Under the pieces are notes generated by a model. It was not told where the DNA came from. It did no database searches and saw only the letters and a program-made list of their open reading frames with translations. From Actinobacteria bacterium 13_1_20CM_4_69_9 (GTDB taxonomy: Bacteria > Actinomycetota > Thermoleophilia > Gaiellales > Gaiellaceae): a stretch of DNA of 15,064 nt. Where the stretch lies: positions 1 through 15,064 of the forward strand of contig MNJC01000025.1 of NCBI GenBank assembly GCA_001920085.1, given 5' to 3'. This document shows positions 1 to 6,048 of the stretch, piece after piece. The first letter of the stretch is position 1. Every line of letters begins with the position of its first letter. Made by a program: the position numbers and the translations under genes.

Positions 1-560
1 GTGAGCGGCTTCCCATAGTCGCGGTGGCTCGTGATCGCCTGCAGCACCTCGGAGGAGATCACGGTGATGTCGGGCTCCTCGTAGATGCCCTCCAGCAGCT
101 CGCGCAGCTTCGGCTCGGCCAGGAAGAGACTGAAGTCCTCGTGCCCTTCGCGGTGCACGGCCATCCCGATGCAGTGTGTGAGCGCACCCAGCGTCACCAC
201 GATCTCTGCGTCGTCGTTCTCGTAGCCGTAGTCGCCGACGACGGACGGCTCGACGTGATGCTTCGTCAGCTGGCGCAGGAGCTTGAGCGCGATGTTCGTG
301 ACGATCTGGATGTGCACCCACGAGTGGTCGTTGATGCGCATACGAGCGACGGCGTTGACGTTCGCTGCGTGCCACCAGCCCTTCAGCTGCGCGTCCTCGT
401 TCACGCGTTCGAGCAGGCGCCGCAGCTTGCGGTTGCCGCGCACGGGCACGTTGATCTTCATCTGCGCGATCGCCTGCGACGGGGTCAGGCGCGTCTCGCG
501 CTCGGCCTCCTCGGAGGCGGGCTGCTCGATCCTGTCTTCGGTCTCGCGGTCCAGGGCCAC
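1..560 (-). CDS. HD-superfamily phosphohydrolase-like protein, partial (C-terminus beyond window), HD motif altered to HC
   Basis: About 186 codons are visible before the gene leaves the left edge. After a charged, probably flexible N-terminus (residues 1-30), the fold resembles prokaryotic HD-domain hydrolases. It has INDHSWVHIQ at residues 76-85 (candidate first metal His, H79 or H83), then DAEIVVTLGAL at 117-127, the motif position at H129-C130, and VHREGHE at 135-141 with further His candidates. HD proteins use His/Asp to hold one or two divalent metals and hydrolyse phosphomonoesters or nucleotides. Here the expected HD pair reads His-Cys (codons CAC TGC, 176-171), so the metal site may be changed or inactive; no substrate can be named. 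I chose GTG at 560 because TAGACT ends 7 bases before it, suggesting a leaderless start; an internal ATG at codon 34 is a weaker alternative. It lies 10 bases after the preceding membrane-protein gene. Family assignment is fairly safe, function is not. Confidence 0.75.
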   Translation of the reverse strand, partial: MALDRETEDRIEQPASEEAERETRLTPSQAIAQMKINVPVRGNRKLRRLLERVNEDAQLKGWWHAANVNAVARMRINDHSWVHIQIVTNIALKLLRQLTKHHVEPSVVGDYGYENDDAEIVVTLGALTHCIGMAVHREGHEDFSLFLAEPKLRELLEGIYEEPDITVISSEVLQAITSHRDYGKPL

Positions 561-567
561 GAAACCG

Positions 568-573
568 AGTCTA
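568..573 (-). promoter_or_regulatory. Predicted leaderless -10 element (TAGACT) for the HD gene
   Basis: On the minus strand TAGACT is followed by 7 bases and then GTG at 560, the spacing at which transcription would begin on or next to the start codon. Its first three bases are the TAG stop of the upstream membrane-protein gene. No clear -35 and no Shine-Dalgarno are visible. This implies the HD gene is transcribed at least partly on its own. Confidence 0.5.
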
Positions 574-1212
574 TGCCTGCAGGACCGGCCTGCCCGGATC
601 GACGATGCGGTAGTAGACGACGTTCAATGCGTGCGCCGCGAACGGCGTCGTCAGCGTCGCGGCGAGCGTCAGCGCGGCCCAGAGGCCGAGCGGGCCTGCG
701 AGCAGCCGCTCCAGCACGAAGCTGGTCCCGAACGCCCCGGCCGTGACGGTCAGGAAGATGGCGAAGACCTGCCACCCGTGCCCTTTCACGAGCTCCGCCG
801 ACCGTCGCATTGCAGCCCGCGGGGAGCGGCCTTCGAGCATCACGGCCGGTACGGCGAGCGACCAGCGCGTGAACAGGATGAGACCCGGAACCACGAGCAG
901 GAACAGGCCGATGCCGACGCCGATGCCCGTCAGCAGCGAGACGCCGAACAGCGCCCCCGCGCGCCTCCAGGCCGCGCGGAGAAGCGACGCGATCGATCCG
1001 CTGCGCCGCTCGCGCTCCAGCTCCACCGCCTCGACCAGCGCGCCCTGCACGACAGAGGTACCGATCATCGAGAGCAGCACGACCGGCCACGGGCCGACGG
1101 TCTCGGCCAAGCAGACGATCGAGAAGACGAGTGCGGCCATGACGAGCGTGCGCCAGAACAGCGCCTGGTAGAGCTGCGCGGCGTCGCGCAGGACGCCTGA
1201 AACCGAGAGCAT
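571..1212 (-). CDS. Multi-pass membrane protein, related to the glycerophosphodiester phosphodiesterase membrane-domain/UPF0259-like group
   Basis: This 213-residue integral membrane protein has hydrophobic spans at about residues 20-38, 43-60, 88-120 (a long stretch, possibly a hairpin, with LLVVPGLIL at 105-113), 148-165 and 173-192. The segment with VPGLIL, then RWSLAVPAVMLEGRSP (116-131) and an amphipathic AMRRSAELVKG (134-144), is typical of small bacterial membrane proteins related to the GPDP membrane domain, YciC/UPF0259 and DUF975. These have no settled biochemical role. ATG at 1212 is the first usable start; an in-frame stop lies 9 codons upstream. No convincing Shine-Dalgarno or TANNNT precedes it, so it is probably read through from the ABC genes 32 bases upstream. 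A membrane partner or accessory of that exporter is conceivable, but only position suggests it. Confidence 0.7.
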   Translation of the reverse strand: MLSVSGVLRDAAQLYQALFWRTLVMAALVFSIVCLAETVGPWPVVLLSMIGTSVVQGALVEAVELERERRSGSIASLLRAAWRRAGALFGVSLLTGIGVGIGLFLLVVPGLILFTRWSLAVPAVMLEGRSPRAAMRRSAELVKGHGWQVFAIFLTVTAGAFGTSFVLERLLAGPLGLWAALTLAATLTTPFAAHALNVVYYRIVDPGRPVLQA

Positions 1213-1219
1213 GCCCGCG

Positions 1220-1243
1220 GCATCGGCGTTACGGCGCTACGGC
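1220..1243. repeat. Three imperfect tandem 8-base units in a short intergenic gap
   Basis: The gap between the second ABC gene and the membrane-protein gene consists largely of three consecutive octamers on the plus strand: GCATCGGC, GTTACGGC and GCTACGGC. They share G--(T/A)CGGC. The array is too short to call a known repeat family, and it forms no obvious strong hairpin with a T-run. Confidence 0.4.
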
Positions 1244-1244
1244 T

Positions 1245-3044
1245 TTAGGCGGCGGCCCAGTCGCCGTAGAGCGAGGTGTAGAGCCCACGCCGCTGCATCA
1301 GCTCGTCGTGCGACCCTTGCTCCACGATCCGGCCGTGTTCGAGGACGACGATCAGGTCCGCGTCGCGGATCGTCGAGAGGCGGTGCGCGATGATGAAGGC
1401 GGTGCGGCCGGCGAGCAAGAGGCGCAGCGCCTGCTCGATCTTCCGCTCCGTCCCGATGTCGACCGACGACGTCGCCTCGTCCAGGATGAGGATGCGGGGG
1501 TCGGCGAGCAGCGCACGCGCGAGCGCGACGAGCTGCCGCTGGCCGAGCGAGAGGCGCGAGCCGCGCTCCTGCAACTGCGTCTCGTAGCCGTCCTCGAGCC
1601 GCATGATGAAGTCGTGCGCGCCGACCGCCTGCGCGGCCCTTACCACCTCGTCGGGCGAGGCGTCCGGGCGGCCGAACGCGATGTTCTCGGTCACCGTGCC
1701 GGCGAAGAGGAAGCCTTCCTGCGGGACGATCCCGAGCTGCCGCCGCAGCGACGCCTGCGTGACGTCGCGCAGGTCGTGGTCGTCGATCGTGATCCGCCCG
1801 CCGGTCGGGTCGTAGAAGCGGGCGAGCAGCTTGGCGATCGTGGACTTGCCGGCTCCCGTGTGACCGACGAGCGCGACGGTGGTTCCCGGCAGAACGTCGA
1901 GGTCCAGGCCGTGCAGCACCTCCGGGCCGGTGCCGTAGCTGAAACGCACGTCCTCGAACCGCACGTGGCCCTGCACCTCGGGGAGGGCGAACGCGTCCGG
2001 CGCGTCGACCACCTGCGGGTCCTCGTCCATGACGTCCATGATCTTGTCGAGCGCAGCCGTCGCAGAGAGAAACGTGTTGTACAGCTGCGACAGCTGCTGC
2101 ACGGGATCGAAGAAGTTCTGCACGTAGAGCATGAAGGCGAAGAGCGTGCCGAGCGTGACGCTCCCCTGGAAGTACAGATGACCGCCGTAGCCGAGCACGA
2201 CGGCCAGCGCGATCGACGACAGCAGGTCGACGAACGGGAAGTACCAGCCGTTGAGCACGACCGTCTGCATGTTCGACTCGCGGTACCGGTCGGCGACCTT
2301 GCGGAAGTTCTCGATGTTCTGCTGCTCCCGGGTGAACGCCTGCACCATGCGCATGCCCGCGATGTCCTCCGCGAGAGTCGCCGTCACGAGTCCGAGCCGC
2401 TCGCGCACCGCACGGTACGCGCGCGTCGACCGGACGCGGAAGATCACCGTCGCGACCGACATCAGCGGGATCACCGCGAGCGTCGCGAGCGCGAGCCGCC
2501 AGTCGAGGACGAAGAGCAGAATCGCCGTGCCGAGGAGCGTCAGGGTGTTCTGCACGAGGCTCGTGACGCCGTCCGTGACCAGCTGGTCGAGCGCCTCGAC
2601 GTCGTTCGTCAGCCGGCTGATGATCACGCCGGCGCGGTTGCGCTCGAAGTAGCCGAGCGACAGCCGCTGCAGGTGCCCGAAGAGGTTGTTGCGCAGGTCG
2701 GCGAGGATCCGTTCCCCGACCCAGCCGGTCAGATAGGTCTGCAGGTAGCTCATGCCCCAGTTGGCAAGGCCCGCGAGGAGGAAGATGACGACGATCCACG
2801 TCAGCGCGTGCAGGTCCTGCTTCCGAATGCCGTAGTCGACGGCGTACTTGGACAGGAAGGGTGGTGCGAGCGCGGTCGCCGTCGCGGCGAGCAGCGCGAA
2901 CACCGAGAGGATCGTGCGCGTCTTGTAGGGCGCGGCCAGGCGCGCGAGCGTGGCGAGACGCCGGCGCGTGCGGCGCCAGGACCAGTCGTCGACCTTCGAG
3001 CCGCGCTCGGCCATCAGATGACCCCCGGGTTGCCAGACCCTCAC
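1245..3044 (-). CDS. ABCB-type multidrug/lipid exporter half-transporter, subunit B (consensus Walker B, degenerate signature)
   Basis: This 599-residue half-transporter has an N-terminal six-helix exporter domain (about residues 45-335) and a C-terminal nucleotide-binding domain (about 358-595). The visible motifs are Walker A GHTGAGKS at 394-401, Q-loop Gln 442, signature LSLGQ at 498-502 (consensus LSGGQ), Walker B ILILDE at 518-523 with the catalytic Glu intact, and the switch His 554. Members of this family export lipids, peptides or drugs across the inner membrane as dimers; the substrate cannot be read from the sequence. GTG at 3044 overlaps the stop of subunit A (GTGA) and has GGAGG 7 bases upstream, which favours this start. 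An ATG at 3014 with a G-rich tract before it is the alternative and would remove 10 residues. The degenerate signature pairs with the altered Walker B of subunit A, pointing to an A/B heterodimer. Confidence 0.93.
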   Translation of the reverse strand: MRVWQPGGHLMAERGSKVDDWSWRRTRRRLATLARLAAPYKTRTILSVFALLAATATALAPPFLSKYAVDYGIRKQDLHALTWIVVIFLLAGLANWGMSYLQTYLTGWVGERILADLRNNLFGHLQRLSLGYFERNRAGVIISRLTNDVEALDQLVTDGVTSLVQNTLTLLGTAILLFVLDWRLALATLAVIPLMSVATVIFRVRSTRAYRAVRERLGLVTATLAEDIAGMRMVQAFTREQQNIENFRKVADRYRESNMQTVVLNGWYFPFVDLLSSIALAVVLGYGGHLYFQGSVTLGTLFAFMLYVQNFFDPVQQLSQLYNTFLSATAALDKIMDVMDEDPQVVDAPDAFALPEVQGHVRFEDVRFSYGTGPEVLHGLDLDVLPGTTVALVGHTGAGKSTIAKLLARFYDPTGGRITIDDHDLRDVTQASLRRQLGIVPQEGFLFAGTVTENIAFGRPDASPDEVVRAAQAVGAHDFIMRLEDGYETQLQERGSRLSLGQRQLVALARALLADPRILILDEATSSVDIGTERKIEQALRLLLAGRTAFIIAHRLSTIRDADLIVVLEHGRIVEQGSHDELMQRRGLYTSLYGDWAAA

Positions 3045-4840
3045 GCGACCTCCTCCACCGCAGCCCGTGCCTCGACCGCGTCGGCGAACTGCCGCTCGAG
3101 CAGCCCGTGCTCGTAGATGTCGCGGTACACCTGGCTCGTCTCGAGCAGCTCGTCGTGCGTGCCGCGCGCGGCGATCCGGCCTGCGTCCAGGACGACGATC
3201 TCGTCGGCCAGCGAGATGGTGGAGAGGCGGTGTGCGATGATCAGCGTGGTTCGGCCGCGCATCGCCTCGCGCAGGCCGAGCCGGATCTTCGCCTCCGTCG
3301 TGGCGTCGACCGACGCGGTCGCGTCGTCGAGAATCAGGATCCGCGGGTCGACGGCGATCGCCCGTGCGATCGCGAGCCGCTGGCGCTGGCCCCCGCTGAG
3401 GGTGATGCCGCGCTCGCCGATGACCGTGTCATAGCCGTCGGGCAGGCGCTCGACGAACTCGTGCGCCTGCGCGAGCCGGGCGATGCGCACGACTTCGTCG
3501 TCGCCCAGCGCCGGCGCGCCGAAGGTGATGTTCTCGCGCACGGTGGCGGAGAAGAGGAACGGATCCTGCGGGATCACGCCGATCGCGCGGCGGAGCGACT
3601 GCAGGGTCACATCGCGGACGTCGACGCCGTCGACGAGCACGCGTCCTTCGGTGACGTCGTAGAAGCGAGGGACGAGCGATGTGAGCGTCGTCTTGCCGGA
3701 GCCGGTGTGCCCGATCAGCGCGATCGTCCGGCCGGCCGGCACGTCGAGGTCGATGTCCTCGAGCGTCGGCCTTCCCTCCATGTACTCGAAGTCGACGTGC
3801 TCGAACTGCAGGCGGCCGCCGCCCGGCGGCAGCTCGATTGCGCCCGGGCCGTCTGCGATCTCCTCCGGCGCGTCCATGACCTCGAAGATGCGCTCGCCTG
3901 CGGCCGTCGCGCGCTGCGACTGGCCGATCCACATCCCGAGCGAGCGCAGGGGCACGACGAGCATGCCCAGGTAGAGGTTGAACGCCACGAACCCGCCGAC
4001 CGTGAGCTCACCGCGCGTCACCATGCGCGCGCCGATGAGCAGCACCGCTCCCTGGGCGATGAGTGGGATCCACGAGATGAGCGGGACGTAGAGCGCGCGT
4101 TGGCGGTTCGCCCTGATCGTCTGGGCGAATACCGCCTCCGAGCGCTGCTCGAACTTCGCGCGCTCCTGCGCCTCCTGCGCGAACGACTTGACGACGTGGA
4201 CGCCGACGATGTTCTCCTCGGCGACGGTCGCGACGTCGGCGAGCTTCTGCTGCACTTCGCGCAGGGTCGGATGCGAGACGTGGCTGTAGCGATATGCGAG
4301 CACGACGAGCACCGGCGTGATCGCGAGGGCGATCAGCGCGAGCTTCCACTCGAACACGAGCAGCACGATCGTCACCGACGCCACCGTGAGGACGTTCTGG
4401 AAGAAGAAGATGAGGCCGTAGCCGAGGAAGAAGCGCACGCCCTGCAGGTCGACGGTCGCCCTCGACATCAGCTGCCCGGTCTGGTGGCGGTCGTAGAAGC
4501 CGAACGAGAGGCGGACGAGGTGCGCGTACAGCCTCTGCCGCATGTCCATCTCGACCGCGAGCGCCTGCCGGCCCGAGATCAGCCGCCGGCCGGCCATCAG
4601 CACCGCCCGGACGACGCCGACGAGCACGACGGCGAGGACGAAGAGCTTCAGCGCGTGCGTGTCCCGGGGCCGCAGCGCGCTGTCGATCACGTGCTTCGTC
4701 AGCCAGACGAGCGCGATCGCCGCCGCCTGCGACGCGACGGCGAGGACGATCGAGACTGAGAGCGAGACCTTGTACGGCGTCAGGAAGCCGAGCAGGCGCG
4801 CGAACGTGCGCCGATACAGCGGTCGATCCGCCTCACTCAC
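3041..4840 (-). CDS. ABCB-type multidrug/lipid exporter half-transporter, subunit A (Asp in place of catalytic Glu)
   Basis: This 599-residue half-transporter has a membrane domain at about residues 15-320 and an ATPase domain at about 344-580. Walker A is GHTGSGKT at 377-384, Q-loop Gln is 425, the signature is canonical LSGGQ at 481-485, and the switch His is 537. Walker B reads ILILDD (501-506), so the general-base Glu is Asp506. In heterodimeric exporters such as TM287/288, LmrCD and BmrCD, one subunit carries this type of change and the partner carries an altered signature, leaving one ATP site slow or inactive. Subunit B, translated from the overlapping GTGA, fits that partner role. The start is GTG at 4840, overlapping the stop of the uracil-DNA-glycosylase-like gene; only a weak AAGG precedes it, so translational coupling probably drives initiation. 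Transport substrate unknown. Confidence 0.93.
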   Translation of the reverse strand: MSEADRPLYRRTFARLLGFLTPYKVSLSVSIVLAVASQAAAIALVWLTKHVIDSALRPRDTHALKLFVLAVVLVGVVRAVLMAGRRLISGRQALAVEMDMRQRLYAHLVRLSFGFYDRHQTGQLMSRATVDLQGVRFFLGYGLIFFFQNVLTVASVTIVLLVFEWKLALIALAITPVLVVLAYRYSHVSHPTLREVQQKLADVATVAEENIVGVHVVKSFAQEAQERAKFEQRSEAVFAQTIRANRQRALYVPLISWIPLIAQGAVLLIGARMVTRGELTVGGFVAFNLYLGMLVVPLRSLGMWIGQSQRATAAGERIFEVMDAPEEIADGPGAIELPPGGGRLQFEHVDFEYMEGRPTLEDIDLDVPAGRTIALIGHTGSGKTTLTSLVPRFYDVTEGRVLVDGVDVRDVTLQSLRRAIGVIPQDPFLFSATVRENITFGAPALGDDEVVRIARLAQAHEFVERLPDGYDTVIGERGITLSGGQRQRLAIARAIAVDPRILILDDATASVDATTEAKIRLGLREAMRGRTTLIIAHRLSTISLADEIVVLDAGRIAARGTHDELLETSQVYRDIYEHGLLERQFADAVEARAAVEEVA

Positions 4841-5445
4841 CCTTGAAATCTAGCCAGTGCCTCCCGCACCAAACCCGCCGCGCGCTCGGTGAGACGCCGA
4901 TTTGCCGCGAGGTTCAGCCACCCGCTCGCCCCCGACGGATGCGGCAGCGGGATCACGGTAGCGCCGTCGCGCTCGTAGCGGCACCCGATGCACGACGCGA
5001 GCCCGCTGATCCCGAGCAGGCGCTTGATCGCAAGCCCGCCGACGGGGACGATCAGCGTGGGGCGCAGGATCTCGAGCTCCCACTCGCGCCAGAACGCGCA
5101 GAGCTCCTGCTCTCGCGGCGTCGGCGTGCGGTCGCCGCGCCCGGACGAGGCGCGGCCCGGATAGCAGCGCGTCACGGACGCGCAGTAGAACGTCGCGTAG
5201 AACTCCTCCTCGTCGAGCTGGAGCCACCGCCGCAGCGTGCCACCGGCTCGGCCGCGCCAGGGGCGTCGCTCCTCGCCCTCCACGATCCCCGGCGCCTGCC
5301 CGTACATGTACGCACGCTGGCCCGTGAAAACGTTCCGGACGGGCAGAGACTCGAGCGGATAGCCGGCCTCGACGCACGCGCGGCAGGCCGAGAGATCCCG
5401 TTGCAGGGAGGCGAGCGACCGATACGAGCTGCGCCGGCGCGTCAC
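4837..5445 (-). CDS. Uracil-DNA glycosylase superfamily protein with Fe-S cysteines (family 4-like, atypical motifs)
   Basis: This 202-residue protein belongs to the uracil-DNA glycosylase superfamily, whose members flip and excise uracil or other damaged bases to start base-excision repair. Motif A is GQAPG at 49-53, followed by an Arg/Gly-rich RPWRGRAGG segment (61-69) matching the family 4 arrangement (usually GEAPG ... RPFVGRAG). Cys21 and Cys24 (CRAC), Cys94 (TRCYPG) and Cys116 (QELCAF) sit where family 4 enzymes bind a 4Fe-4S cluster. Motif B is HPSGAS at 169-174, unlike the usual family 4 version. The central GGLAIKRLLG helix (136-145) also fits. GTG at 5445 overlaps the methyltransferase stop (GTGA). 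Membership is clear; whether it removes uracil or has another specificity is not, because of the Gln in motif A and the unusual motif B. Its operon with an exporter does not explain its role. Confidence 0.85.
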   Translation of the reverse strand: MTRRRSSYRSLASLQRDLSACRACVEAGYPLESLPVRNVFTGQRAYMYGQAPGIVEGEERRPWRGRAGGTLRRWLQLDEEEFYATFYCASVTRCYPGRASSGRGDRTPTPREQELCAFWREWELEILRPTLIVPVGGLAIKRLLGISGLASCIGCRYERDGATVIPLPHPSGASGWLNLAANRRLTERAAGLVREALARFQG

Positions 5446-6029
5446 GCCCGCACGACGACGAACCAGCGGCCCTCGTGCAGGACCTCACCGCCGCCGAGCT
5501 CGGCGGCGAGCTGATCGCCGGTGAAGACCCGCTTGTACACCGTCCAGCGCGAGCCGTCGTCGAGCACGCGTTCCTCATAGCGTTCGAGTGGATCGTCGTC
5601 GCCGGGTATGGACGCGACGACGACGAGCTCCCGCGCGACTCGCCTCGCTTCGGCGAGGAAACGCCCGCGCTCGTCCGCTTCGAGATGGCAGTAGAAGTAG
5701 CTCGTGAACACGCGGTCGAACTCACCGTCCCCGAAGGGCAGCTCGAGCGCGTCGCCGTGGACGAAGCGCGCTGCGGGTGCCTGTTCCCGCGCAACGGAGA
5801 GCATGCGCTCGCTCTGGTCGAGGCCGACGACGTCGCCGCGCAGGTGCCGGGTGAGGAAGCCCGTCCCGCAGGCGACGTCGAGCGTGCGCGCGGGCGGCAG
5901 CGAGCCGATCAGCTCGGCGAGCACGTCGACCTCCTCGTCCCAGCCGGCGCGGTCGCGCTCTGCAAAGCTGCCGCGGCCGAGCCACCAGTCGTCGTACTCG
6001 AACGCGCGCCGGTCGTAGTACGTCTTCAA
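5442..6029 (-). CDS. Class I SAM-dependent methyltransferase, substrate unknown
   Basis: The 195-residue protein has a compact Rossmann methyltransferase fold. Motif I is TLDVACGTGF (49-58), which binds S-adenosylmethionine, followed by the ribose-binding acidic Asp71 in VVGLDQSERML, then GDALELPF (92-99) and the post-motif DGEFDRVF (101-108). The N-terminal YYDRRAFEYDDWW is typical of small-molecule or lipid/quinone-type methyltransferases of the Methyltransf_11/25 group, but no substrate can be named. The start is taken as TTG at 6029, since the reading frame upstream is low-complexity sequence inside the divergent ftcD gene. TACTGT lies exactly 7 bases before this TTG. An AGGAG also precedes it by only two bases, too close to be a standard ribosome site. 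It heads the operon running into the glycosylase-like and ABC genes and diverges from ftcD, with only 19 bases between starts. Confidence 0.82.
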   Translation of the reverse strand: MKTYYDRRAFEYDDWWLGRGSFAERDRAGWDEEVDVLAELIGSLPPARTLDVACGTGFLTRHLRGDVVGLDQSERMLSVAREQAPAARFVHGDALELPFGDGEFDRVFTSYFYCHLEADERGRFLAEARRVARELVVVASIPGDDDPLERYEERVLDDGSRWTVYKRVFTGDQLAAELGGGEVLHEGRWFVVVRA

Positions 6030-6035
6030 GGCTCC

Positions 6036-6041
6036 TACAGT
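6036..6041 (+). promoter_or_regulatory. Predicted leaderless -10 element (TACAGT) for ftcD
   Basis: TACAGT is followed by 7 bases and GTG at 6049. There is no Shine-Dalgarno in the 19-base gap, so a leaderless transcript is the simplest reading. It interleaves with the minus-strand TACTGT, forming the near-symmetric core TACAGTA. Confidence 0.5.
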
Positions 6042-6042
6042 A
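6037..6042 (-). promoter_or_regulatory. Predicted leaderless -10 element (TACTGT) for the methyltransferase operon
   Basis: On the minus strand TACTGT is followed by AGGAGCC (7 bases) and TTG at 6029, placing the predicted transcript start at or beside the start codon. It shares five of its six positions with the opposing ftcD element at 6036-6041. No clear -35 is visible. Confidence 0.5.
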
Positions 6043-6048
6043 GTAACC

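Noticed and set aside
1308..3116. Long plus-strand open frame (602 codons) opposite an ABC gene
   Set aside because: Arg/Glu/Asp/Val-heavy composition with no domain resemblance; it mirrors the minus-strand ABC transporter, whose motifs are unmistakable. High GC keeps the antisense frame free of stops.
2861..4759. Long plus-strand open frame (632 codons) opposite the other ABC gene and the junction
   Set aside because: Same antisense effect; low-complexity composition and it crosses two real genes.
4837..6029. Methyltransferase plus glycosylase as a restriction-modification or phage-defence module
   Set aside because: The methyltransferase lacks DNA-methyltransferase motifs (no DPPY/NPPY or PC motif) and there is no nuclease or target-recognition domain nearby.
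6030..6036. AGGAG as the ribosome-binding site of the methyltransferase
   Set aside because: Only two bases separate it from the TTG, too short for normal Shine-Dalgarno pairing; the leaderless reading fits better, although it may still help.
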